Below are positions 17,862-26,212 of a DNA stretch of 47,136 bases, in pieces. A program made the translations under genes and the position numbers. Position 1 is the first letter of the stretch, and each line of letters opens with the position of its first letter. The notes under the pieces are model-generated. The model saw only the letters and a program-made list of their open reading frames with translations. It did no database searches and was not told the origin of the DNA. This DNA comes from Streptomyces lanatus (GTDB lineage Bacteria; Actinomycetota; Actinomycetes; Streptomycetales; Streptomycetaceae): positions 1 to 47,136 of the forward strand of contig NZ_BNBM01000032.1 in assembly GCF_014655715.1 (NCBI RefSeq), written 5' to 3'.

Positions 17862-18488
17862 ATGCCCGAGACAACAGCTCCCACCACTGAACTCACTTCG
17901 CAGTACGTCACCCAGGTGACCAACGACCTCGAGCGCAATGTGAAGGAGCAGGAACGCATCAGTGCGGAGATCGCGTCTCTACAGGAGCAGCTTGCCGCAG
18001 TGCAGCACGACCACACGGTACTTTTGAACGTGCAACAGGCGCTCGGTGTCACCCAGGCGCCGGCCCAGCCCGCGGCGGAGGCCGAGAGCGCCACGGTGCC
18101 TTCCCCCCGCCAGAAAGCCGGCACCGTAGGCGGCAGGAAGCCAAAGGCCCGGACGTCCACCGCCGCAGCGAAAACGGCAGCGCCCAAGGAGCCCAAGGCA
18201 AAGACCGCCGGTACCAAGACGGCGGCCCAGCCCACCTTGGTCGAGCTGATCCGCCGTCACCTCCTCGAACTGAAGGAACCGCGCTCCGCAGCGGACATCT
18301 CTGCCGCACTCGACGAGGCCCACCCCGAACGCCAGATCACGACCAAGGTCGTGCGGATCACACTCGAAGGGCTCGTGGCCAAGAGCCAGGCGGAGCGCAC
18401 CAAGCAAGGTAGGTCCGTCTTCTACATCGCTCCCGCGCCGGCGGCCACGTCGGAAGCCGAAGGGGAGCCCCAAAACGCCGACCTCTGA
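17862..18488 (+). CDS. Coiled-coil / Lys-Ala-rich linker / winged-helix protein
   Basis: A 208-residue protein with three visible parts. Residues about 15-65 form a heptad-rich coiled coil (VTNDLERNVKEQERISAEIA, then LQEQLAAV). Residues about 80-125 are an Ala/Lys/Pro/Thr-rich basic linker like those of bacterial histone-type proteins (KPKARTSTAAAKTAAPKEPK). Residues about 130-190 resemble a winged helix: LVELIRRHLLELKEPRSAAD, then VVRITLEGLVAKSQAERTKQ and SVFYIAP. I infer an oligomeric DNA-binding or nucleoid-associated protein. The ATG at 17862 follows GAGGAAAGATAAGG. I do not recognise a named family. Confidence 0.7.
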   Translation: MPETTAPTTELTSQYVTQVTNDLERNVKEQERISAEIASLQEQLAAVQHDHTVLLNVQQALGVTQAPAQPAAEAESATVPSPRQKAGTVGGRKPKARTSTAAAKTAAPKEPKAKTAGTKTAAQPTLVELIRRHLLELKEPRSAADISAALDEAHPERQITTKVVRITLEGLVAKSQAERTKQGRSVFYIAPAPAATSEAEGEPQNADL

Positions 18489-19209
18489 GGCTGTACGCCG
18501 CAGTCTCACGTGCTGTCGGCCAGTGCAGGCGGCGTTGATCCTCAACTACGCGGTCCGGGGCTCCGAGCCTGTCCTTGTCTGCCTTCGCAAGGTGGCGGAC
18601 GGGAACTTCGCTGGTAGGGGCAGCCTGCCCAAGGTCACCCCTGACCGCTCCAGCGGCCCGCCACACCCCAGCCACCGTGTCCACTACCCGCTCGCCGCCC
18701 GGTGCACCACCAACAGGGCGCCCGGCGCGCGCACCTCGCCGCAGGACAGGCGGTGAACTCCTCACGTACCCTTCGAAGGCAACGGCCGCCCTGCCATGCA
18801 CTGTCATGCATCACTCGCGAATTGCCTTGCGCATCCAACGACTTGAGCAGCCGTGCGACCCGGTCCCCAACAGCGCGCACAACATCCCCGAGACGAAAGA
18901 CGGCGACGCCCATCCGGGCCCTCGGCGAGGCTCGCCTTGCCTGCCTCATGCGTTGCGCCATCCCCGTTGGCGGACCACCGATCCGACGCACCCGTTCCAT
19001 CTGCTTGCCGGTGAGTACGAGGGGATCCTCGTTGGCGGATCCTCGGTCAGCCCGCCAGCGGAGAGTCGCGGTCGTTGCTGACGCCGGTGGTCCAGGTCTC
19101 CATACCGATCTCGAGGTTCGGATGGAAGGTCCACGACCAACGACCAATCGCTATGGCATGGAAGCAGCGTTTGCGCCGCTGTCCTGACCACGTCCACACC
19201 ACCCAGACG
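18489..19209. other. Long region without a convincing gene
   Basis: Several open frames exist on both strands but none has a ribosome-binding site plus recognisable domain. GGATCCTCGTTGGCGGATCCTCGG (about 19022-19045 region) contains a short direct repeat of GGATCCTCG. I see no RNA gene. Confidence 0.35.
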
Positions 19210-19542
19210 TCAGCGGCGTGTCCGGATACCTGGGCGGTTAGGGTCGACGACACCGGCATACTCGGGATGCTCGTCGATGAATGATCGGACTACCGGGCAG
19301 ATGATCGTCACCTTTGCTCCAGAATCGGCGACATCATCGAGCGCGCTGGCAATCAGCTCCGCGGACACACCATGATGCTGGTACTCCGGTTCCACTGCGA
19401 TCGAGATCATCGCGACCCTGCCGGCCGTCAACTGGTAGACCAGGGTCCCGATGCGCTCCGGCCCGAGCCACGCGTCGTATGTCTCCGCCTTGGTGTCCTT
19501 CGCCACATGGATGTCGAGGTCTGTGTACTTGTCTCTGTCCAT
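19210..19542 (-). CDS. YjdJ-type GNAT N-acetyltransferase (paralogue 2)
   Basis: A 110-residue GNAT of the YjdJ type. The signature reads ICPVVRSFIDEHPEYAGVVDPNRPG. The acetyl-CoA loop is YQHHGVSAELIASALDDVA, in which the first Gly of the usual R/Q-x-x-G-x-G/A is degraded to His, so cofactor binding may be altered. Start at ATG 19542; no strong ribosome-binding site. A 24-bp perfect palindrome lies just upstream. Its 5' region and first about 35 codons are duplicated, in decayed form, at 33880-34060. Substrate unknown. Confidence 0.8.
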   Translation of the reverse strand: MDRDKYTDLDIHVAKDTKAETYDAWLGPERIGTLVYQLTAGRVAMISIAVEPEYQHHGVSAELIASALDDVADSGAKVTIICPVVRSFIDEHPEYAGVVDPNRPGIRTRR

Positions 19543-19565
19543 GCCATGACAGCGCCGCAGAGCAG

Positions 19566-19589
19566 GTGATTCTTACTCGTAAGAATCAC
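19566..19589. promoter_or_regulatory. 24-bp perfect palindrome upstream of GNAT paralogue 2
   Basis: Arms GTGATTCTTAC and GTAAGAATCAC are perfect reverse complements around a 2-nt centre TC. It begins 24 nt upstream of the GNAT ATG, where an operator could block transcription. The inner arm (GTAAGAA) coincides with the recurring word seen before other stress genes. Confidence 0.55.
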
Positions 19590-19685
19590 TAAATAGGGGT
19601 GGTGACGGCCCAGGGCCGTGGTCAATCAAGGTGGCCGCTCTAGTCGACAGACCTCAACGGTGTGACAGTGACACCCACGTTCTTA

Positions 19686-20767
19686 CTGAGCGTTTGGTCC
19701 GGTGTTTCGTGTTTGGTCCCGGGTCAGGTTCCGCGCCAGTTCGGGGTGGCTTCGCCGGTGAGTCTGTGGGCCATGAGGTCGATCTTGGCGAGGTGGATCA
19801 TGGCTTCGGAGCGGTGCGGGTGGCGTTCGTAGTCGCGGGCGAGCCGTCGGTGGTGCATGAGCCATCCGATGCTGCGCTCGATGGTCCACCGTCTCGGGAT
19901 GATCGTGAACCCGCGGGTACCGGGCGGCCGGTGGACGGGGTGGACGTCGATGCCGAGGCGGGCGCCGTGGTCGATGGCGGTGGTGCGGTAGCGGGCGTCC
20001 ACCCAGGCCTTCGTGATGTGCGGGTGGGCGGCGGCGATGCGGGACAGCAGGGTCACGCCGGCCGCGGTGTCGGAGACACTGGCGGCGGTGACTAGCACGG
20101 TCAGCAGCAGGCCGAGGGTGTCGCAGCCGAGGTGGCGCTTGCGCCCGATGATCCGCTTTCCGGCGTCGGTGCTCTGCTCGGCGGGGCACGTTGGCGGAGG
20201 TCTTGATGGTCTGGGAGTCCAGCACGCAGGCCGACGGCTCGGCGTCACGGCCCTCGGCTTCGCGGACCAGACGCCGCAGCAGGCCGGTGAGCTGCTCGAA
20301 GACGCCGTCCTGCTGCCACTTGGCGAAGTACCCGTACACCGTGGCCCACGGGGCGAAGTCGTGCGGGAGGTAGCGCCAGGGGATGCCGGTGCGGTCCACG
20401 TACATGATGGCGTTCGTGATCTGGCGCAGGTCGCGTTCGGGTGGTCGGCCGATGTCCAGCGCACGGGCGCGGCGCTGGTCCCGCCAGGACGTCAGGAGGG
20501 GCTTGATCAGTTCCCAGCGCGCGTCCGACGGGTCGCTGGGATAGGGGCCGTGCGGAGTCATGTTTGCGAAGTAGCCGACCGCGACCGGCCCCGCCACCGG
20601 TCAAAAGGCGGCGCTCGGGGGCGTGTTGGGAGCAGACAGGAGCAGCCGGAACGAAACAACTCCCAGGCATCGCCGACGCGTCGACTGTCCCATCAAGCAC
20701 AGCGGCTCTGGCACTGCAGGGCTCTGGAATCGACACCAACTCGACCGAGACAGGACCAAACGCTCAG
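19686..20767 (-). mobile_element. IS5-family insertion sequence (about 1.08 kb)
   Basis: Perfect 15-bp terminal inverted repeats CTGAGCGTTTGGTCC bound the element (19686-19700 and, inverted, 20753-20767). It is flanked by the direct repeat TTA (19683-19685 and 20768-20770), a TNA target typical of IS5-family groups. It contains one frameshifted DDE transposase. It lies immediately left of a truncated IS relic. Confidence 0.85.
19724..20561 (-). pseudogene. IS5-family transposase, frameshifted
   Basis: The N-terminal frame starts at ATG 20561 (MTPHGPYPSDPSDARWELIK) and carries CVLDSQTIKTSANVP with the first catalytic Asp. Around 20185-20190, in a run of four C, the frame must shift by one base to continue as AEQSTDAGKRIIGRKRHLGC, KAWVDARYRT (second Asp) and WTIERSIGWLMHHRRLARDYE (Glu), ending at 19724. 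The shift needed is in the direction of one surplus C. That suggests a mutation or sequencing error rather than a programmed -1 event. Length of the joined product is about 278 residues, normal for the family. Confidence 0.8.
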
Positions 20768-20770
20768 TTA

Positions 20771-20950
20771 GATGTCGTCTCAACTGGCTTGATCACTAGG
20801 CTGACCGCCGTGGTGGCCATGGTGGAGCGTCTGGTACCAGACAAGTTGTGGGAGTTGTTCCAGCGGGTAGTTCCGGCGGCTCCGGTACGACCGCAAGGCG
20901 GGGGACGCCGCCGTTACGGGGGCCGGCAGGTGCTCTACGTAAACGCTTAG
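20771..20950 (+). pseudogene. Truncated IS5/IS112-type transposase relic
   Basis: Encodes MVERLVPDKLWELFQRVVP and APVRPQGGGRRRYGGRQVLY, then stops at 20948-20950. The sequence matches the N-terminus of the transposase in the element that splits qcrB (35005-35813). The preceding TCTCAACTGG resembles that element's terminal TCTCATTTGG. Everything after about 45 residues is lost, and the relic abuts the 3' end of wrbA. Confidence 0.75.
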
Positions 20951-21549
20951 CCGCGCAACCGCTCCGCGATCTCCACAAGGTGCCGACCCTGATAGTTGGC
21001 CGCGTCCAGGGTTGCCTGATCGGGCCCTTCGCCTCCGCCGCTCGGCCAGCTCGTCCCATAGGGATTGCCGCCGGCCCCGAACAGCACCGGATTGGTGTAG
21101 CCGGGGGGAACGATGATGCAACCCCAGTGGTAGAAGACGTTGTTGAGGGACAGCAGCGTCGACTCCTGGCCACCGTGACGATTCGTCGCCGAGGTGAAAC
21201 TCGTGACGGGCTTGTTGTGGAACACGCCGGCCTGCCACAGTGCTCCGGTCGAGTCGATGAACTGTTTGAGCTGGGCCGACACGTTTCCATACCGGGTCGG
21301 TGTGCCGAACGCGTACGCCGACGCCCACTCCAGGTCCTCCAAGGTCGCCTCGCGGACCGAGTCCTTCATGGTGTCAACGTGAGTTCGCCAGGCCGGGTTG
21401 GCGTCTATGGCTGTGTCAGGCGCCAGCTCGGGAACACGTAGGAGGCGAACTTCAGCTTCTCGGCCTTCCCCACCCTTCGCGAGCGCTTCCGCCAGCTGGT
21501 GGACATTCCCGGTGGCGCTGTAGTAGATGACCGCGAGGCGCACAGCCAT
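20947..21549 (-). CDS. wrbA: WrbA-type NAD(P)H:quinone oxidoreductase
   Basis: A 200-residue flavodoxin-fold protein, normal for WrbA. The FMN phosphate loop is YYSATGNVHQLAEAL at the N-terminus. The FGTPTRYGN and FTSATNRHGGQESTLLS stretches are characteristic of WrbA, as is YHWGCIIVPPGYT. It reduces quinones by two electrons using NAD(P)H and FMN, protecting against semiquinone stress in the cytosol. The ATG at 21549 follows AAGGAG. A GGTAAGAAGTT word lies about 230 nt upstream. Its 3' end abuts a truncated transposase relic. Confidence 0.9.
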   Translation of the reverse strand: MAVRLAVIYYSATGNVHQLAEALAKGGEGREAEVRLLRVPELAPDTAIDANPAWRTHVDTMKDSVREATLEDLEWASAYAFGTPTRYGNVSAQLKQFIDSTGALWQAGVFHNKPVTSFTSATNRHGGQESTLLSLNNVFYHWGCIIVPPGYTNPVLFGAGGNPYGTSWPSGGGEGPDQATLDAANYQGRHLVEIAERLRG

Positions 21550-21778
21550 GAGCGAACTCCTTTTCTGCATAGTTCGGTTCACAATCGACGGAGATGTTTC
21601 CCGTCGGCAGCAGGGATCGTTCTCGGTTCGTTCTGGACGGTGAAGCGACCGGCCCTGTCACCCTCCATGCCTGGAACGGGTTCGAGGGAAGTACCGTCGG
21701 ATCGCGCTCCCGGACCTGGTTGGTTCGCCTGACGACCGGAGCCGGCCGCCAGTCAATGAGTGAGCGCCCGGAAAGACC

Positions 21779-21790
21779 AACTTCTTACCT
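21779..21790 (-). promoter_or_regulatory. GGTAAGAAG-type element upstream of wrbA
   Basis: AGGTAAGAAGTT on the minus strand, about 230 nt upstream of the wrbA ATG and pointing at it. The spacing is longer than for other members of the set. Confidence 0.35.
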
Positions 21791-21959
21791 CTGGCCGTGC
21801 CGAGCCGCCTCCGTCTCCGCCTCCTGCACCCCCCCACGAATCCATCCCTATATGCCCAGACTGATATGTACCGACTACGGTGTGGACCCTGATGTGCCCC
21901 GGGTCTGATGGAGTCAGGTTGCTGGAGAATTGACCGTCCAGCAGCATCCGGAGGCAGTC

Positions 21960-22262
21960 ATGCCCCGTAGTTATCCTCCCGAGTTCCGTCGCAAGGTCCT
22001 GGACTTGGTCGAGTCCGGCCGCAAGGTCGCTGAAGTCGCCCAACTCCTGGGAATCAGCGAGCAGACGATCTATGTGTGGCGCCGTCAGCGATTGATCGAC
22101 ACTGGTCAGCTGCCCGGCACCACGACCGCTGAGAATGCCGAACTGGCCGCCGCGCGACGGCGGATCGCCGAGCTGGAAGCGGAGGTGAAGATCCACCGCA
22201 GAGCTGCTGAGCTCCTCGGCGAGACAACCTCCCCAAGAGGCGGTTCGAAGCCATCGACGTGA
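21960..22262 (+). CDS. IS3-family OrfA (transposase helix-turn-helix subunit)
   Basis: A 100-residue protein with the OrfA helix-turn-helix RRKVLDLVESGRKVAEVAQL, LGISEQTIYVWRRQ, and a leucine-zipper-like C-terminal helix (AELAAARRRIAELEAEVKIH) used for OrfA-OrfAB contact. The ATG at 21960 follows GGAGGCAGTC. The stop overlaps the orfB start (ATGATG at 22259), the region where IS3 elements make OrfAB by -1 frameshifting. Confidence 0.87.
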   Translation: MPRSYPPEFRRKVLDLVESGRKVAEVAQLLGISEQTIYVWRRQRLIDTGQLPGTTTAENAELAAARRRIAELEAEVKIHRRAAELLGETTSPRGGSKPST

Positions 22263-23103
22263 TGGCCGGCGAGGGCCTACCGGTCCAGCTGGCCTCCCGG
22301 GTCCTGCACGTGGCAGAGTCCGGCTACTACGCCTGGCGCAGCCGACCGCCCTCGGCCCGCTCGGTCAGACACGCGTGGCTGACCGAAGCCATCACGAGCA
22401 TTCACACCGACTCGCGCGGAACGTATGGATTCCGCCGTATCCATGCTGAGCTGGACCTCGGGTTAGGCATTCACGTCAGCCACGGCACGGTGGAACTGCT
22501 CATGCAACGCGCCCAGATCCACGGGCTGCCCGGCAACCGGCGGCCCCGGCCACGGCACGAGACCCCGTCGGCGAGCGACCTGGTGGAGAGGAACTTCCGC
22601 CGCACCGCGAGAGACCAGCTGTGGGTCACCGACATCACTGAACACCCCACCCGGGAAGGCAAGGTCTACTGCGCTGTCGTCCTGGACGTCCACTCACGAC
22701 GAGTCGTCGGCTGGTCCATCGACGCCTCAGCCACCGCCGCTCTGGCCACCAATGCGCTGAGCATGGCGATCGGCAACCGCCGCCCACGGCCGGGCGCCAC
22801 CATCATCCATTCCGATCACGGGGTGCAGTTCAGCTCCTGGGCCTTCACCGAGCGCGCCAGGTCCAGCGGGCTGGTGGCCTCGATGGGCTCGATCGGCGAC
22901 TGCGCGGACAACGCGCTGATGGAGTCCTTCTGGGACGAGTACAGACAGAACTCCTCAACCGCCGACGCTGGCGAACCCGGATGGAGCTCTCCACCGCACT
23001 GTTCGAGTACCTCGAGATCTTCCACAACCGGCAACGCAGGCACTCCGCCCTGGGATTGCTCACCCCAGTCCAGTACGAGCTGCAGCAACCGCCTGTAGCG
23101 TGA
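22259..23103 (+). pseudogene. IS3-family OrfB integrase, frameshifted near the C-terminus
   Basis: OrfB carries the rve/DDE integrase core: WVTDITEHPT (first Asp), IHSDHGVQFSS (second Asp) and DNALMESFWDE (Glu). Shortly after that Glu (around 22937-22945) one base is missing. The original frame then reads NSSTADAG, while the correct continuation (QTELLNRRRWRTRMELSTAL, FHNRQRRHSALGLLTP) is in the next frame and ends at TGA 23101-23103. The three catalytic residues precede the break, but the conserved C-terminal helix is lost, so the copy is probably inactive. Confidence 0.82.
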
Positions 23104-23228
23104 AACCCAGCGACGCGGCTCCATACAAGTCGGGGCACATCACCCCGCTGTCTCAGAGCCGTGAGTACAGGACCCCGCACGCAGCCTGACGACCACACCG
23201 AATGTGTCTGTCGAAGCGGAACCGGCGC

Positions 23229-23238
23229 GGTAAGAAGT
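23229..23238 (+). promoter_or_regulatory. GGTAAGAAG-type element upstream of F420-type oxidoreductase
   Basis: GGTAAGAAGT on the plus strand, 120 nt ahead of the oxidoreductase ATG and outside the IS3 element. The best match to the recurring word. Confidence 0.45.
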
Positions 23239-23357
23239 TCCTTCTCCCGGGCGCTCACTTCTGAAGAGGTCTGAAGAGCCAACAAGAGAGCAGCGTGCAG
23301 CCGCCGGTGTTACCCCGGTACCTGGGCATGCATGGCAACGATGAAGGAGACGGATCC

Positions 23358-23813
23358 ATGCCTCTCGAAGGTGAGTACGAGCCGAGCCCGGAGCAGTGGG
23401 TACGCGATCAGGTGGAGCTGTACGAGAGTTCCGGCGGGTCGAAGGGGAACACCTCGCCCGACATCAGGCTGCCGGTCATCATCCTGACGACCCGGGGTGC
23501 GAAGAGTGGCAAGATCCGCAAGACACCGCTGATGCGGGTGGCGCACGAGGGCATGTACGCGGTGGTCGCCTCGCAAGGCGGTGCGCCGAAGCATCCGGTC
23601 TGGTACTTCAACGTCAAGGCCGATCCGCACGTCGAGTTGCAGGACGGCCCGGTCAATCAGGACATGCGGGCACGTGAGGTCACCGGAGCCGAGAAGGCCC
23701 AGTGGTGGGAGCGGGCGGTCGCCGCTTACCCGCCGTACGCGGAGTACCAGCGCAACACCGACCGGGAGATTCCGGTATTCGTACTGGAGCCGGCGAACTC
23801 CAGCGCAGACTGA
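23358..23813 (+). CDS. Deazaflavin (F420)-dependent nitroreductase-family protein
   Basis: A 151-residue split-barrel protein of the Ddn/FDOR family. Landmarks: DIRLPVIILTTRGAKSGKIR with the F420-phosphate-binding RGxKSG-x-RKTPLM, VVASQGGAPKHPVWYFNV, and WWERAVAAYPPYAEYQ near the C-terminus. These enzymes use reduced F420 to reduce quinones or nitro compounds, often under oxidative or low-oxygen stress. The ATG at 23358 follows GAAGGAGAC. It directly follows the IS3 element and its own GGTAAGAAGT element. Confidence 0.88.
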   Translation: MPLEGEYEPSPEQWVRDQVELYESSGGSKGNTSPDIRLPVIILTTRGAKSGKIRKTPLMRVAHEGMYAVVASQGGAPKHPVWYFNVKADPHVELQDGPVNQDMRAREVTGAEKAQWWERAVAAYPPYAEYQRNTDREIPVFVLEPANSSAD

Positions 23814-24201
23814 CGGTGCTCGGCCCGCTGATCATCCCCGGCCCAGTCCTCATTGTTTCTCACCCCGGGCGCCGCAACGGATCGCTCGTGCGCAGGTGGC
23901 TGGTGATGCTACGGCAACCCCACGTGGGGATGAGGCGCTGCGGGCATCCTCGTTGCTCGAGCGGCAGCAGCGACACCTGCGGTGCCTCAACTCCTTCTGC
24001 GGGTTGGGGCGCTGGCGAGAGCGATCGCCCGATTCTTCGGTCCACGTCAGGACCAAGGACCGACCAGTCCTGAACATTCGACCCTCGGTGAGTACCCACT
24101 CTCGGCGTGGAACGGGATCGTCATGGCGGGAGCCTCTGCTCCAGACCGCAGTGGTCCCCGCCGATGCGGACCTGCTTCCACCGATCGGCATTTACTCCCA
24201 G
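23814..24201. other. Intergenic region, nothing recognised
   Basis: This 388-nt gap lies between two convergent genes. I see no open frame with a family signature, no RNA gene and no strong hairpin. Confidence 0.4.
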
Positions 24202-25012
24202 TCAGGCATCGGTCGGCTGCGACACGAAGGCCGCAACCGCTTCGCTGGAGTGGACCAGGAAGGTGAAGGTCTCCTCCAAGTACAGGGGGACGCTGGTCGC
24301 ATCGTGGGAGAGGTAGCCGATCGACACGTCCTGGCCAAGGTGCATCTCGAAGTCGCCGCCGCGGGTGGAGAGCGGGAAGGCGCCGTCGATGGCGGGCGCC
24401 CAGACAATGTCTCCGTCCAGCAGCCTGGCGATGTGCTTGATGATCGGGTAGCCGTGGTCTGAAGTCTCACTGACCGCCGTGTACGTTTCCGCGCTCAGGG
24501 CTAGAGAGTAGGCGCCGTCGACACCTGCCAGTCGCAGGGCAGAGACCGCCTGGCTGATCGCGTCCGGGTAGTCGCGGACGTCGGAGGGCAGCGTCACGGG
24601 TGAGTTTGAGGAGCTCTCGCGCAGGCCGGCGATGGCGGCGGCCGCATACCCTTCGAAGACGGCCCGGTCCTCGGCGAAGGCAAGCCGCCGGGCGGCGTCC
24701 TTGGCCGGCTGCCAGTCGGCGTCCTTGGCCTCGAGCGACGTCGTCGACCTGGCGGCGGTCGACGGTGAACGGGACACGCAGCTCGACCATGGGCTGGAAG
24801 CGGCGCGTGTGGGCGATCACGCCATCGGCGGGGGCGTCCACCCTGTCGAGGTGCCCTATGGTCACACCCCCCAACTCGACTCCGCACGGCTTCGGGACGT
24901 CGACGATGCGTCGTGCCGCCGCGTGCCGTTTGAAGGTGCGTCGGATCTCTTCCTCCAGATCGCTCCACGCGGCAGCGGAGAGGGGAGCCAGTTCACGGTG
25001 CAGATTGTCCAT
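24202..25012 (-). pseudogene. Family 1 encapsulin shell protein, single-base frameshift
   Basis: The N-terminal frame (ATG 25012) encodes MDNLHRELAPLSAAAWSDLE, then IRRTFKRHAAARRIVDV and ELRVPFTVDRRQVDDVARG. The C-terminal frame continues with AKDADWQPAKDAARRLAFAE, FEGYAAAAIAGLRE and ends in ETFTFLVHSSEAVAAF at 24202. One base is missing near 24730 (about codon 94). Joined, the product is about 270 residues, the normal length of an HK97-fold encapsulin. It would form the nanocompartment shell around the DyP peroxidase whose gene precedes it with a 20-nt overlap. Either the gene is newly broken or this is a sequencing error. Confidence 0.88.
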
Positions 25013-26081
25013 CGGGTGTGCTCCGCTTCAGACTGCCGATCCCCAACGACGTGTCGGGGAACCGGGGTTGGCTGTCGGGTGTTGCGGTGGCGGCGGCGTG
25101 TTGATCGGTGGCTGCTTTCCCCGATTCCACGCCGGGTGGTGCAGGCAGGTCATCCAGGAAGTCAGCCGTGGGGACGTGGAACAGGCATCCGGTGACAGGC
25201 GTGGAGAAGTCCAGGATCCGATCGTGAGAGGCGTCCGCAGTACCCAGGAACATCCGTTCCAGCATCGCCTCCGTCACCGTCGGGGTGCGGGCATAGCCGA
25301 TGAAGTAGGTGCCGAACTCGCCGCGGCCAACAGTGCCGAAGGGCATGTTGTCGCGGAGGATCTCGCGTTCCGTGCCGTCGGGGTCGGTGATCGTAGTGAG
25401 GGCGACGTGCGAATCCGACGGCTGGCTGTTGTCGTCCAGCTCGATGTCCGACAGTTTCGTCCTGCCGATGATCTTCTCCTGTGCCTCGACAGGCAACGCG
25501 TTCCAGCCGGCCAGGTCGTGCACGTACTTCTGCACGATCACGTAACTCCCGCCGGCGAACTCTGCGTCCTCATCCCCGATCAGGACCGCGTTGCTCGCCG
25601 CGGCGCCGGTGGGGTTCTCCGTGCCGTCGACGAAGCCGAGCAGGTCACGTTTGTCGAAGTACTGGAAGCCGTGTACTTCGTCGCGCACGGTCACCGCTGT
25701 CCCCAGCCGGGTCATGATCTCCGTGGCGAGGGCGAAACACAGGTCCAGGCGCGAAGCGCGGATATGGAAGAGCAGGTCGCCCGGTGTCGACACCGCGCGG
25801 TGCACAGGCCCGTTCAGTTCACGGAAGGGGTGCAGTTCCGCGGGGCGGGGCCCGGCGAAAAGGCGACTCCATGCGTGCGATCCGATTCCGGTGACGCAGC
25901 TGAGCCTGCCCTCGGGCTCGGCGCGGAAGCCCGCAGCCCGTTGCAGGGAGTTCAAGTCGGACAGCACGCCCCGGGTAACCGCTTCGCCGCCAGGGTCGAT
26001 CGTGGCGACGAGGAAGATGGCCGCGCTTGTTAGGGGACTAAGAACCGGCTGCGGTGTCGGTGCCGACGTCTCATCGGTCAT
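24993..26081 (-). CDS. Dye-decolorizing (DyP) peroxidase, encapsulin cargo
   Basis: A 362-residue B-type DyP heme peroxidase. The GxxDG motif is GFVDGTENP with catalytic Asp152. The likely proximal heme ligand is His225 (DSHVALT), and the distal Arg243 lies in EREILRDNMPFG. The C-terminus contains the encapsulin targeting peptide SLGIGSLKR (about residues 345-353), followed by an unusual extra nine residues. It should be packaged in the encapsulin shell and use H2O2 to oxidise dyes, phenols or iron. ATG 26081 follows GGAAGGGGCAGGGCAC. It is the first gene of the two-gene operon. Confidence 0.93.
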   Translation of the reverse strand: MTDETSAPTPQPVLSPLTSAAIFLVATIDPGGEAVTRGVLSDLNSLQRAAGFRAEPEGRLSCVTGIGSHAWSRLFAGPRPAELHPFRELNGPVHRAVSTPGDLLFHIRASRLDLCFALATEIMTRLGTAVTVRDEVHGFQYFDKRDLLGFVDGTENPTGAAASNAVLIGDEDAEFAGGSYVIVQKYVHDLAGWNALPVEAQEKIIGRTKLSDIELDDNSQPSDSHVALTTITDPDGTEREILRDNMPFGTVGRGEFGTYFIGYARTPTVTEAMLERMFLGTADASHDRILDFSTPVTGCLFHVPTADFLDDLPAPPGVESGKAATDQHAAATATPDSQPRFPDTSLGIGSLKRSTPDGQSAP

Positions 26082-26212
26082 GTGCCCTGCCCCTTCCAGC
26101 GGAGTGCCCGAGGTGGCACGGGAGCCCAGTACGCGTGTCGCGACGAGCGACGTGGATGCCTTGGCGGATCGGTCCGACCCAAAGTAGCCCTTTGCCACTG
26201 GTGGCCGCCCGC

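Larger units (their letters stand above)
21890..23142 (+). mobile_element. IS3-family insertion sequence (about 1.25 kb)
   Basis: Terminal inverted repeats begin TGATGTGCCCCG at 21890 and end CGGGGCACATCA at 23142, with imperfect similarity continuing to ATGGAG. The flanks carry CCC on both sides, consistent with the 3-bp target duplication of IS3. It contains orfA (21960-22262) and orfB (22259-23103) in the usual overlapping arrangement. Confidence 0.85.
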
